64,000 nt of DNA from Peterkaempfera bronchialis. Lineage in GTDB: Bacteria > Actinomycetota > Actinomycetes > Streptomycetales > Streptomycetaceae. Within the stretch, counting starts at the first letter, position 1. Each line of letters opens with the position of its first letter. The stretch lies in assembly GCF_003258605.2 (NCBI RefSeq), contig NZ_CP031264.1:1922001-1986000 (forward strand), in the 5' to 3' direction. Shown piece by piece: positions 1-7,978 of this stretch. The notes under the pieces were generated by a model that was not told the DNA's origin, searched no databases, and saw only the letters and a list, made by a program, of their open reading frames with translations. Both the position numbers and the translations under genes were made by a program.

Positions 1-1
1 G

Positions 2-991
2 GCGATGATGCTGGAGCAGGCCGGGATCGAGCCGGGCATGCGGGTGCTGGAGGTCGGCTCGGGCGGATACAACGCGGCCTTGATCGCCGAGCTGGTGGGT
101 GCTTCCGGCGAGGTGACGACGGTCGACATCGACCCTGAGGTCACGGATCGGGCTGCTCGTCTGCTGGCGGGCGCCGGCTACACCCGTGTCCGTGTGGTCT
201 GCGCGGACGCCACGGACGGTGTTCCCGCGTACGGCCTGTACGACAGGATCGTGGTGACGGCCGGTGCCTGGGACATCCCGCCGGCCTGGGTGTCCCAGCT
301 GACCGCCGGCGGGCGGCTGGTAGTGCCGCTGCGGATGCGGGGGCTGACCCGGTCGATCGCCTTCGACCGCGCCGGTGACCACCTGACCAGCGTCTCGGCG
401 CAGGTGTGCGGGTTCGTGCCGATGCAGGGCGCGGGCGCGCACCGTGAGGAGTTGCTGCTGGTCACCGGTACGGGCGAGATCGGGCTGCGCTTCGACGACG
501 GACTGCCCGCAGACCCCAGCCGCCTGGACAACGCGGTGCGCACGCCGCGGGCGGAGACCTGGAGCGGCGTGCTGATCGGGCGGCAGGAGCCGTTCGACAC
601 GCTCCAGCTGTACCTGGCCACGGTCCTGGACGGCTTCTGCATCATGGCCGTCGACCCGGATCTGGATACCGGTCTGGTGGCGCCGGCGAACAGGTGGTTC
701 TGCATGGCCGCCGTCGACGGCGGCAGTTTCGCCTACGTCACCACCCGCCGCACTGCCGACGAGGCGTCGGTCGAGTTCGGCGTGCATGCCCTCGGGCCCG
801 ACGCCGTCGCGCTCGCCGAGCGCGTCGCCGAGCAGATCCGCACCTGGGAACGGGAGCGCCGCAGCGGCCCCGGCCCGGTGATCCGCGTCTACCCGGCCGA
901 CACCCCCGATGACCAGCTGCCCGACGGGCGGGTCATCGACAAGCAGCACTGCCGGATCTCCATCTCCTGGCCTGCGGCGACCGCCGCCTAG
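2..991 (+). CDS. FxLD-system PIMT-like O-methyltransferase (5' partial)
   Basis: This is a SAM-dependent methyltransferase of the protein-L-isoaspartate methyltransferase family, in the form linked to FxLD lanthipeptides. In the related OlvSA system the enzyme methylates an Asp side chain of the modified peptide, which then forms a succinimide and isoaspartate. The visible part opens inside the Rossmann fold: the SAM-binding motif VLEVGSGGYNAAL lies about 10 residues from the left edge, followed by the acidic motif VDIDPEV and the post-motif DRIVVTAG. About 200 further residues form the C-terminal extension typical of the lanthipeptide-linked subfamily. The frame is open to base 2, so the N-terminus lies outside the window. 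The precursor gene starts about 50 bp downstream. The family call is confident; the exact modification is inferred from relatives. Confidence 0.85.
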   Translation, partial: AMMLEQAGIEPGMRVLEVGSGGYNAALIAELVGASGEVTTVDIDPEVTDRAARLLAGAGYTRVRVVCADATDGVPAYGLYDRIVVTAGAWDIPPAWVSQLTAGGRLVVPLRMRGLTRSIAFDRAGDHLTSVSAQVCGFVPMQGAGAHREELLLVTGTGEIGLRFDDGLPADPSRLDNAVRTPRAETWSGVLIGRQEPFDTLQLYLATVLDGFCIMAVDPDLDTGLVAPANRWFCMAAVDGGSFAYVTTRRTADEASVEFGVHALGPDAVALAERVAEQIRTWERERRSGPGPVIRVYPADTPDDQLPDGRVIDKQHCRISISWPAATAA

Positions 992-1042
992 GCCAGGCGT
1001 CCTGCACCACCCACCGAGAAGAAGAACAGGAGAGTGATCGAG

Positions 1043-1249
1043 ATGGCGGACACCCGCGTCTCGGGCGGCGCCACGGCGCTGGCCGAGCGGCCCGCTGCCG
1101 ACGGCGCCTTCGCCGACGAGTTCTCGCTCGACGTGAGGGTCGTCGTCGCCGCCCATCCCAACGGCAAGCTCGCGTGCTCCACGAGTGACGGCTGCGGCTC
1201 CTCCTGCAGCGGAAGCGCCTGCACCAGCTTCACCGACGACCCGGTCTGA
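1043..1249 (+). CDS. FxLD-family lanthipeptide precursor
   Basis: This is a 68-residue precursor peptide. The leader carries the family signature F27-S-L-D30 (context EFSLDVRVV). The C-terminal core has four Cys (45, 51, 55, 60) among many Ser and Thr, enough for up to four (methyl)lanthionine rings. Asp49-Gly50 sits between the first two Cys and is the natural target for a PIMT-type methyltransferase. ATG at 1043 is chosen because AGGAG at 1028-1032 gives about 10 nt spacing. The in-frame GTG at 1034 would nearly abut that ribosome site. A strong hairpin and the LanB gene follow. The start of the core (the leader cleavage site) cannot be read from sequence, and no dedicated protease is visible in the window. 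Confidence 0.88.
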   Translation: MADTRVSGGATALAERPAADGAFADEFSLDVRVVVAAHPNGKLACSTSDGCGSSCSGSACTSFTDDPV

Positions 1250-1260
1250 CGGGTCCGACG

Positions 1261-1301
1261 CCGGTGGTGTGCCGGGCGGTCCCCGCCCGGCACACCACCG
1301 G
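1261..1301 (+). terminator. Perfect 19-bp hairpin between precursor and LanB gene
   Basis: Arms CCGGTGGTGTGCCGGGCGG (1261-1279) and its exact complement (1283-1301) enclose a 3-nt loop. There is no T-tract, as is usual in this genus. The position just after the precursor stop and 34 bp before the LanB start suggests a partial terminator or mRNA stabiliser that keeps precursor message in excess over enzyme message, as in other lantibiotic operons. The function is inferred. Confidence 0.75.
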
Positions 1302-1335
1302 TACCCGGCAGCACGCGTTCCCAGGGGAGGGGCCG

Positions 1336-4300
1336 ATGGCATCGAGTTCACCGCTGCGCTACCGGTGGCGGGGCGGCGCGATACTGCGCGCCACCACCGA
1401 TCCGGGGGACCTGGGTCTGCCCGGTGATCTGGACCTGTGCGGCGACGCCGGCGCGGCGCGGGCCCGGGGATGGCTAGGCCAGGTGTGGCGGCGCGAGGAC
1501 GTCCGCGACGCCCTGAGCGCGGCCAGCCCCGTCCTGTGCCGCCAGGTCGACGCCGTCCTGGCCGACGCGTCCTGCGGGGCACGGCAGCTGCGCCGGACCG
1601 TGCTCTCGGTCGCCTCCTACCTGCTGCGCTGGCAGCGCCGCCCCACGCCTTTCGCCCTGTTCGCCGGCGTCGCCGCCGCGCGGATCGGCTCCGTGCCCCG
1701 TGCCTCCTGGGGAACCGGGCACACCGCGTTCGTGCGGCCCGACGCGGAGTGGCTGGCGGATGTCATCGGGTGCCTGGAGCAGCATCCCGACCTGCTGCGC
1801 CGGCTGCCGGTGGTCGTCAACGACGCGGGGCGGATGCGCGGGGGCCGCTTCGTGGTCCCGGGGGCGCCAGCGGATGGGCGTGCCCACCTGCTCGCCCCCC
1901 TGGAGGTCTCGGTCGGTGTGACCCGACCGGTCTGCGCGGTGCTGGACGCTGCCCGGGCCCCGATCCCGTACGACGACCTGCGCTCCCTGCTCGTAAGCCG
2001 GTTCCCCGCCGCTGCGCCGCAGCAGGTCGACTCCGTGCTGCGCGGGCTGATCACTCAGAACATGCTGATCACCAGCCTGTGGCCGCCGATGACCCACCTG
2101 GACGGCCTGGGGCACCTGTGCCGGGAGCTCGAAGCCGCCGGGGCCGAGACGGTCGGGGCGGTCGCGGACCTGGTGCGCAGGCTGTATGAGATCCGCGACG
2201 GACTCGCCGACCAGGACCCGACGGCTGCGTGGTCGGCCCGTGCCGGGCTGATCGAGCGGATGAACGCGGTCAGCACGGTCACGCCGGTGCCACTGATCGT
2301 CGACACCGCCCTGGACTGCGACATAGAGATCCCCGAGCAGGTGGTCCAGGAGGCGCAGGAGGCGGCCTGCGTCATGTACCGGCTCACCCCGCAGCCGTTC
2401 GGGTACCAGCAGTGGCGCGATTACCACCGCGCGTTCCGCGCCCGGTACGGGACCGGCGCGCTGGTCCCCGTCCTGGACCTGGTCGCCGACAGCGGCCTCG
2501 GCCTGCCCGCCGACTACCAGGGCGCCGCGCTGGGCCGCCCGCCCCGGCAGGTGACCGAGCGCGACGAGAAGCTCCTCGCCCTGATCCAGCAGGCCCTGCT
2601 GGAGCGGCGCGAGGAGATCGTCCTGACCAAGGAGGTGATTGCGGACCTGGCCCTCGGCCAGGACGCTGAGCTGATCCCCGTGCCGAGGGTCGAGATCGCG
2701 GTCGAGATCCACGCCGCCTCCCTGGAAGCCCTCGCGCGGGGGGCGTTCCGCCTGGTGGTGACCGGGGCGCCGCGGCCGGGAGCCAGCATGGCCGGCCGCT
2801 TCACCCACCTGCTGCCCGAACCGGACCAGGCCGCGGTCGCCGCCACCTACGAGACCGCCGACCCCGGGGTGGTCGCCGCGCAGTTGTCGTTCGCGCCGAG
2901 GCGCCGCCGCACCGAGAACATCATCCGCACCCGGCAGGTCCTGCCCCACGTCATCCCGGTCAGCGAGCACCGCGCCGATACCGACGGCGTGATCGGTCTT
3001 GCGGACCTGGCGGTCACCGCGGACGCCCGCGCCTTCCAGCTCGTGCAGATGTCCACCGGGCGCCTCGTGGAACCGCGGGTCGCGCACGCGCTGGAGGCCG
3101 GTGTGCACACCCCTGCCCTGGCCCGGTTCCTCGCAGAGATCACCACCGCCCGGTCGGCCGCCTACAAGGGCTTCGACTTCGGAGCGGCCGTCCATCTGCC
3201 CTACCTGCCGCGGGTGCGCTACCGCAGCACCGTGCTCTCCCCTGCCCGCTGGATGCTCAGATCCCAGGACCTGCCCAGCCACGGTGCCGCAACCACCGAG
3301 TGGGACAAGGCGCTTACGGCGTGGCGGGGCAGGCTGCGGGTACCTGAGCGGGTGACGGTCGTCGACGACGACCAGCGGCTCCCGCTGGACCTCGACCACT
3401 CGCTGCACCGGATGATGCTGCGCCGCAGCCTGGATGCCGCCGGACGCCTCGAACTGGGCGAGGCACCGGCTCCCGACGCGGTGGCCTGGCTCGGCCGCCC
3501 CCACGAACTGCTCCTGCCCCTGACCCTGGAGACGCCTCTCGCCCCCAGACGGCCAACCGGGCCGCTCCGCCGCGTCGCGGGCGACGCCGCCCAACTGCCG
3601 GGGCGCGGCCAGGTGCTGGCGGTGCATCTGTCAGCCCATCCGGCCCGCTACGACGAGATCCTCACCCACCACCTGCCGAGCTGGCTCGACCCCGCCGAGC
3701 GGTGGTGGTTCCGGCGCCACCGCGACCTGGCCCGCCCGGACGCCGACCAGTACCTCGCCCTCTACCTGTCGCTGCCCCACCCGGACGCGTACGGGCAGGT
3801 CGCGCGGCGCGTCAGCGACTGGGCGGCCGAACTGCGCCGCCGACACCTGGCCTCCCACCTGGCCCTGGCCACCTACGAGCCCCAGACGGGACGCTACGGC
3901 CACGGCGCGGCGATGGACGCCGCGCACATCGTGTTCGTCGCGGACTCCGCCGCGGCGCTCGCCCAGATCCGCCTGGCCGAAAAGGCTGGAGTCCCAGCGC
4001 AGGCACTGGCAGCGGCCGGCATGGTCGACCTCGCCGCCCGCTTCGCCGCCTCCCCCACGCAGGGCCTGCACTGGCTGGTGGAGAACCTGCCCCGCGAGCA
4101 CGGCCCGCTGGACCAGGCTCTGCGTGACCAGACCCTGGCCCTCGCGGACCCGTACGAACCGTCCGCCGGCGTGCGGGAGCTGCCCGGCGGCGGCGACCTG
4201 GCAGCCGCATGGCAGACCCGGGCATCGGCCCTGGCCGCCTACCGGGAGCATCTGAAGGTCGAGCGCGACCCGCTGACCGTCCTTCGGTCCCTCCTGCACC

Positions 4301-4410
4301 AGCACCACGTGCGCTCCCTCAGCGTCGATCCGGACGACGAACGCGCCACCGGCCGTCTGGTCAGGGCGTGCGCGCTGCGCCACACCTCTCGCCGGGATGG
4401 CGTCCGATGA
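1336..4410 (+). CDS. Class I lanthipeptide dehydratase (LanB)
   Basis: This full-length LanB has 1,024 residues. LanB enzymes dehydrate Ser/Thr of the precursor by glutamyl-tRNA-dependent glutamylation followed by glutamate elimination. The large N-terminal glutamylation domain shows the signature RRPTPFALFAGVAAA near residue 100 and a later FRARYGTGALVPVLDLV block. The C-terminal 270 or so residues form a SpaB-C-type elimination domain (WWFRRHRDLARPD onward, ending in the conserved VFVADSAAAL stretch). ATG at 1336 is preceded by AGGGGAGGGG; longer in-frame starts would lie inside the upstream hairpin. The stop overlaps the LanC start as ATGA. A second, separate elimination-domain protein two genes downstream is unusual next to an intact LanB. 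Confidence 0.9.
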   Translation: MASSSPLRYRWRGGAILRATTDPGDLGLPGDLDLCGDAGAARARGWLGQVWRREDVRDALSAASPVLCRQVDAVLADASCGARQLRRTVLSVASYLLRWQRRPTPFALFAGVAAARIGSVPRASWGTGHTAFVRPDAEWLADVIGCLEQHPDLLRRLPVVVNDAGRMRGGRFVVPGAPADGRAHLLAPLEVSVGVTRPVCAVLDAARAPIPYDDLRSLLVSRFPAAAPQQVDSVLRGLITQNMLITSLWPPMTHLDGLGHLCRELEAAGAETVGAVADLVRRLYEIRDGLADQDPTAAWSARAGLIERMNAVSTVTPVPLIVDTALDCDIEIPEQVVQEAQEAACVMYRLTPQPFGYQQWRDYHRAFRARYGTGALVPVLDLVADSGLGLPADYQGAALGRPPRQVTERDEKLLALIQQALLERREEIVLTKEVIADLALGQDAELIPVPRVEIAVEIHAASLEALARGAFRLVVTGAPRPGASMAGRFTHLLPEPDQAAVAATYETADPGVVAAQLSFAPRRRRTENIIRTRQVLPHVIPVSEHRADTDGVIGLADLAVTADARAFQLVQMSTGRLVEPRVAHALEAGVHTPALARFLAEITTARSAAYKGFDFGAAVHLPYLPRVRYRSTVLSPARWMLRSQDLPSHGAATTEWDKALTAWRGRLRVPERVTVVDDDQRLPLDLDHSLHRMMLRRSLDAAGRLELGEAPAPDAVAWLGRPHELLLPLTLETPLAPRRPTGPLRRVAGDAAQLPGRGQVLAVHLSAHPARYDEILTHHLPSWLDPAERWWFRRHRDLARPDADQYLALYLSLPHPDAYGQVARRVSDWAAELRRRHLASHLALATYEPQTGRYGHGAAMDAAHIVFVADSAAALAQIRLAEKAGVPAQALAAAGMVDLAARFAASPTQGLHWLVENLPREHGPLDQALRDQTLALADPYEPSAGVRELPGGGDLAAAWQTRASALAAYREHLKVERDPLTVLRSLLHQHHVRSLSVDPDDERATGRLVRACALRHTSRRDGVR

Positions 4411-5642
4411 GCACGCCGCCCCGGCCGCCCGCCGCCCCGGCCGACCTGGTGGAGCTGTTCGCCGCGGCCCTGGACCGGCCCGCACCACCACCGCCGCACG
4501 AACCTTGGCAGGCGCACTCCCTCGCCGAGGGCGCCGCCGGGATCGCCCTGCTCCACCTCCAACGCGCCTACACCGGCCACGGAACCTGGCAGCAGGCGCA
4601 CGCCTGGATCACGACCGCAGCCAGCGGCGACATCAGCGCCGCCGACAACACCGGTCTGTTCCTCGGCGTGCCCGCCCTCGCCTTTCTGCTGCACGCCGCC
4701 ACCGGCTCCCCAGCCCGCTACGAGGAGTCCCTGGCCACGCTCGACCTCCACGTCGCCGCCCTCGCCCGGCGCCGCAGCGCCGCCGCCCTCGCCCGCATCA
4801 CCCGAGGCCAACTCCCGGCGTTCGCCGAGTACGACATCTTCTACGGCCTCACCGGCATCGGCGCCTATCTGCTGCGCCGCGACCCGGTCGGCACCGCGCT
4901 GGAGCAGGTCCTGGACTATCTCGTCGCGCTCACCCGCCCGCTGCGGGCCGACGGCCACCAACTGCCCGGCTGGTGGGTCGCCCATGACCCGCACGGCCGA
5001 ATGTCCTCCCGCTACGCCGGGGGGCATGGCAACCTCGGCGCCGCCCACGGAATCACCGGCGTCCTTCTGCTCTTGAGCCAGGCCGCGCGCCGCCGCGTCA
5101 CCGTCGCCGGTCAGCTCGACGCCATCGCCGCCCTGTGCGCCTGGCTGACGGCATGGAGACAGGAGGGGACGAGCGGGCCATGGTGGCCGGAGCACCTGTC
5201 GCCGGCCGACCTGCGCACCGGGACGACGCACCAATCCGGACCCGGCCGCCCGAGCTGGTGCTACGGCACCCCCGGCATCGCCCGCGCCGGTCAGCTCGCC
5301 GCCATCGCACTCCATGACCACCAGCTCCAACGCGAGTTCGAGGACGCGCTCACCGCCTGCGTCCATGACCCCGCGCAGCTGGACCAGATCACCGACACCG
5401 GCCTGTGCCACGGCTGGGCGGGCCTGTACCAGACGGTGTGGCGTGCGTCCCGCGACGCTCTCACCCCAGCCCTGCGCGCACGCCTGCCCGGCCTGGCCAA
5501 AGCGCTGGCTCGCCACGCCCGCCCAGGCACCGCCGGTCCCGGCTTCCTCGACGGCGACGCGGGGACCGCCCTCGCCCTGACCACGGCCGCCAACGACGCG
5601 GCACCGACCTGCGGATGGGACGCATGCCTGCTGATCGACTGA
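4407..5642 (+). CDS. Lanthipeptide cyclase (LanC)
   Basis: This is a 411-residue LanC-like zinc enzyme that adds Cys thiols to dehydroalanine/dehydrobutyrine to form lanthionine rings. The expected zinc ligands are present: Cys285 in WCYGTPG and the pair Cys334-His335 in LCHGWAG. The glycine-rich repeats of the alpha-toroid (YGLTGIGAYL, AHGITGVLLLLS) are also visible. Translation is probably coupled to LanB through the 4-bp ATGA overlap. The 3' end overlaps the next gene by 19 bp. Length and motifs are normal for the family and nothing looks broken. Confidence 0.9.
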   Translation: MSTPPRPPAAPADLVELFAAALDRPAPPPPHEPWQAHSLAEGAAGIALLHLQRAYTGHGTWQQAHAWITTAASGDISAADNTGLFLGVPALAFLLHAATGSPARYEESLATLDLHVAALARRRSAAALARITRGQLPAFAEYDIFYGLTGIGAYLLRRDPVGTALEQVLDYLVALTRPLRADGHQLPGWWVAHDPHGRMSSRYAGGHGNLGAAHGITGVLLLLSQAARRRVTVAGQLDAIAALCAWLTAWRQEGTSGPWWPEHLSPADLRTGTTHQSGPGRPSWCYGTPGIARAGQLAAIALHDHQLQREFEDALTACVHDPAQLDQITDTGLCHGWAGLYQTVWRASRDALTPALRARLPGLAKALARHARPGTAGPGFLDGDAGTALALTTAANDAAPTCGWDACLLID

Positions 5643-6691
5643 CCTCGCCCCCGGCCGTGCCGTCGGCCCGGCTACCGGCCGGCGTCCCGGAGACGGCGCG
5701 GGCCGTCCGGGAGGTCCTGGCCGGTACCCCGCTTGGTGAAGCCGCTCTCCGGGCGGACCTGGACCCGGCCGAACTGGCAACGGCCGTCGAGCTCTTCACG
5801 ACCGCCGGCCGCCGAGCGCTCGCCGAGCAGCACGGCGCCCACAGCCGGTGGACGCAGCTCTACCTGGAGTTCACCCACTGGGCGAGCGCGGAAAAGACGG
5901 CCGCCGAGCACCTGGCACCGCTGCTGCACACCGCGCAGCGGCAGGGCGATCTCACCGGCTGGTGGTTCATCCGCAAGCACCCCTGCTGGAGGCTGCGCCT
6001 GCGAACCTCCCACGACGCCGCGAAGGCCAGCGTGCCGGCTGCGCTGGACGGCCTCGTCACTGCGGGGCATCTGCGGCGCTGGTGGCCGGGCATCATCTAC
6101 GAGGCGGAGACACCGGCCTTCGGCGGCGGCGCCGCCATGACGGTCGCCCACGAGCTGTTCACCGCGGACAGCACCGGCATCCTGGCCCTGACCCGCCGCG
6201 GTGACCGTGCGCTCGGCCGTCGCGAGCTGTCCGTCCTGCTGTGCACGACGCTGATGCGCGCCGCCGCCCTGGAGTGGTACGAGCAGGGCGACGCCTGGCA
6301 CCGCGTCAGCGAGGACCGCCCCCTTCCCTCCGATGTCCCGCCGGACCGGCTCCAGGAGCTGGCCGGGAACATCGCCACGCTCCTGCGCGCCGACTTCGCC
6401 CCCGACGGCCCGCTGTGGGGCCCCGGCGGACCGGCGGAGTTCGCCGCCGACTGGGCCGGCGCCTTCCGCCGAGCGGGACAGGACCTCGGGGCAGCGGCCC
6501 GCACCGGGACGCTGGAGCGCGGACTGCGCCACGTCCTGGCGTACCACGTGATCTTCCACTGGAACCGCCTCGGCCTGCCGCTGCACACCCAGAGCGTCCT
6601 GTCGTGGGCGGCCCGCGCCGCGATACTCGACGCGCCCGCCTCCCCCGCCCCTCCGGCACCGGGCCCCGGACTCCAGCGGGAGGGCACATGA
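5624..6691 (+). CDS. Stand-alone SpaB-C / thiopeptide-type biosynthesis protein
   Basis: This 355-residue protein has the 'thiopeptide-type bacteriocin biosynthesis domain', the family of the LanB glutamate-elimination domain. The marker block is WTQLYLEFTHW, then GWWFIRKHPCWRLRLRT, i.e. the conserved W-x-FIRK-P-x-WRLR element. The C-terminal half is helical and ends near LAYHVIFHWNRLGL, also typical. ATG at 5624 lies inside the end of lanC; a GTG about 33 bp downstream is the alternative. Since the LanB already has this domain, the extra copy may assist elimination on particular residues, help complex formation, or do something else. The family is clear; the specific role is not known. Confidence 0.8.
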   Translation: MPADRLTSPPAVPSARLPAGVPETARAVREVLAGTPLGEAALRADLDPAELATAVELFTTAGRRALAEQHGAHSRWTQLYLEFTHWASAEKTAAEHLAPLLHTAQRQGDLTGWWFIRKHPCWRLRLRTSHDAAKASVPAALDGLVTAGHLRRWWPGIIYEAETPAFGGGAAMTVAHELFTADSTGILALTRRGDRALGRRELSVLLCTTLMRAAALEWYEQGDAWHRVSEDRPLPSDVPPDRLQELAGNIATLLRADFAPDGPLWGPGGPAEFAADWAGAFRRAGQDLGAAARTGTLERGLRHVLAYHVIFHWNRLGLPLHTQSVLSWAARAAILDAPASPAPPAPGPGLQREGT

Positions 6692-7853
6692 CCGGGTCGG
6701 AGCACCGCCGGCCGGGCAGCGAGCTGCCGGATGCGGCCCGCCGGGTGGTCGCCCGGTTTCCGCTGGTGTCCCGCCCCCGCCTGACCTGCCCCGACCTGGC
6801 GACGCGGATCGGCGAAGTGCGCGAGCACGCCCTCGCCGCCGAGCAGGATCCGGACCCGGCTGCCCGGCGACACCGGGCCTGCGCCGCCTGGAACCTGGCA
6901 GCGCTGATCGCCGCGGACTGCGGCATGCCCGCCTACGCCGCGCAGCTGTGCGAGCAGCAGTTCCACCTCTTGCGCGCCTCCTGGCCGACGACCGGCCCGG
7001 CCTCGATCGCCTCCCTCCAGCCGCTGGTCAACCTCGCCCGGCTCACCCACCGTGCCGGGGACCCGTACGGCGCATATCAGGCGCTGCTCGGCCTGGACGA
7101 AGCCGTGAACCACGGCGGAAGCGTCCCGGTAGCAGGCATGCCTGTGCCCTTCGACGCCTTCGCCGCGACCGATCGGGACCGAAGCCAGGCCGCGGAGTGG
7201 CTGCGGATCCTCGTCCGCCAGGACGGTCCCCGCTTCCTGGCCGCCGCCGGCCGGTGGGACACCGCCGCTGAACGCACCATGCTCGACGGCCCCGACGGCG
7301 GGCGGCTACGCGAAGGCCGCCAAGTCCACGTGATCGCCCACCTGCTCACCGGACGCACCCGCACCGCGCTCGCGCTCCTGGAGATCAGCCTGGTCAACAA
7401 GCCGTGGGAAGAAGCCGTCGCGGAGTGCCTGCACACGCTCGCACTGCTGCTCGACGAGCACCTCACCCGCCGGGACGCCGAACGGCTGCTGGCCGCGTTC
7501 CACGCCCTCCGGGAACCGGTACCCCGTCCGGACACCGGCGCCTTCCGGACCCGGCTCGGCCTGGCCGTGGCCGACCTCATGGCCGGCCCATGCCCGCAGC
7601 AGGCAGACCTGCTGCACGGCGAGCTGATCCGAGACGCCCAGGGCAGCGACGACGCCTTCACCGCCCGGGACCTCCTGGGCCACCCCGGGGCACGCGGACG
7701 GATGACTCCCGGCGAAGCCGGCACGCTCACCCTCATGGTGAGCAACGCCGGCCTCGACCACGGCTCGATCCCGCAGCCGCTGCTCGGCCTACTGCGGACA
7801 GCGACCCAGAGAGCCGAGACCGTCCTCACCCGGGTCCTTGCCCGTGGGTCTAG
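6688..7853 (+). CDS. Cluster-end helical protein of unknown function, probable 3' frameshift
   Basis: No family is recognised. The translation is Ala/Leu/Arg-rich and helical, with paired helices resembling TPR-type repeats (AAWNLAALIAADCGMPAYA, LVNLARLTHRAGDPYGAYQ). It starts by ATGA overlap with the previous gene, so it belongs to the lanthipeptide operon. The oddity is the 3' end: the reading frame meets no stop until 9241-9243, deep inside the ABC exporter gene, where the translation becomes Pro/Arg/Gly-rich noise. A TAG at 7851-7853, directly followed by a hairpin, is one frame away; one missing base around 7829-7847 would put it in frame and give about 388 residues. Alternatively the gene was truncated by recombination at the cluster edge. 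The end coordinate given assumes the frameshift model. Confidence 0.55.
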
Positions 7854-7878
7854 CCCCCGGCCCCCGCCGGGAGGGGGC
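7853..7878 (+). terminator. GC-rich hairpin closing the lanthipeptide operon
   Basis: An interrupted inverted repeat (GCCCCC ... GGGGGC around a smaller GGC/GCC pair) begins at the last base of a TAG. It supports 7851-7853 as the original end of the operon. The stem is bulged and has no T-tract. Confidence 0.5.
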
Positions 7879-7978
7879 GGCCAGGAACTCCGGTGCGGGT
7901 GGGGATGCGTTTCTGGGAAGATATGTGGGCCCTCACGGCATGATCCCAGCCCGACCCCTCGCACAGGAGACTCCCGAC

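Noticed and set aside
1034-1042. GTG at 1034 as the precursor start
   Set aside because: Only about one base separates it from AGGAG, whereas ATG 1043 has normal spacing.
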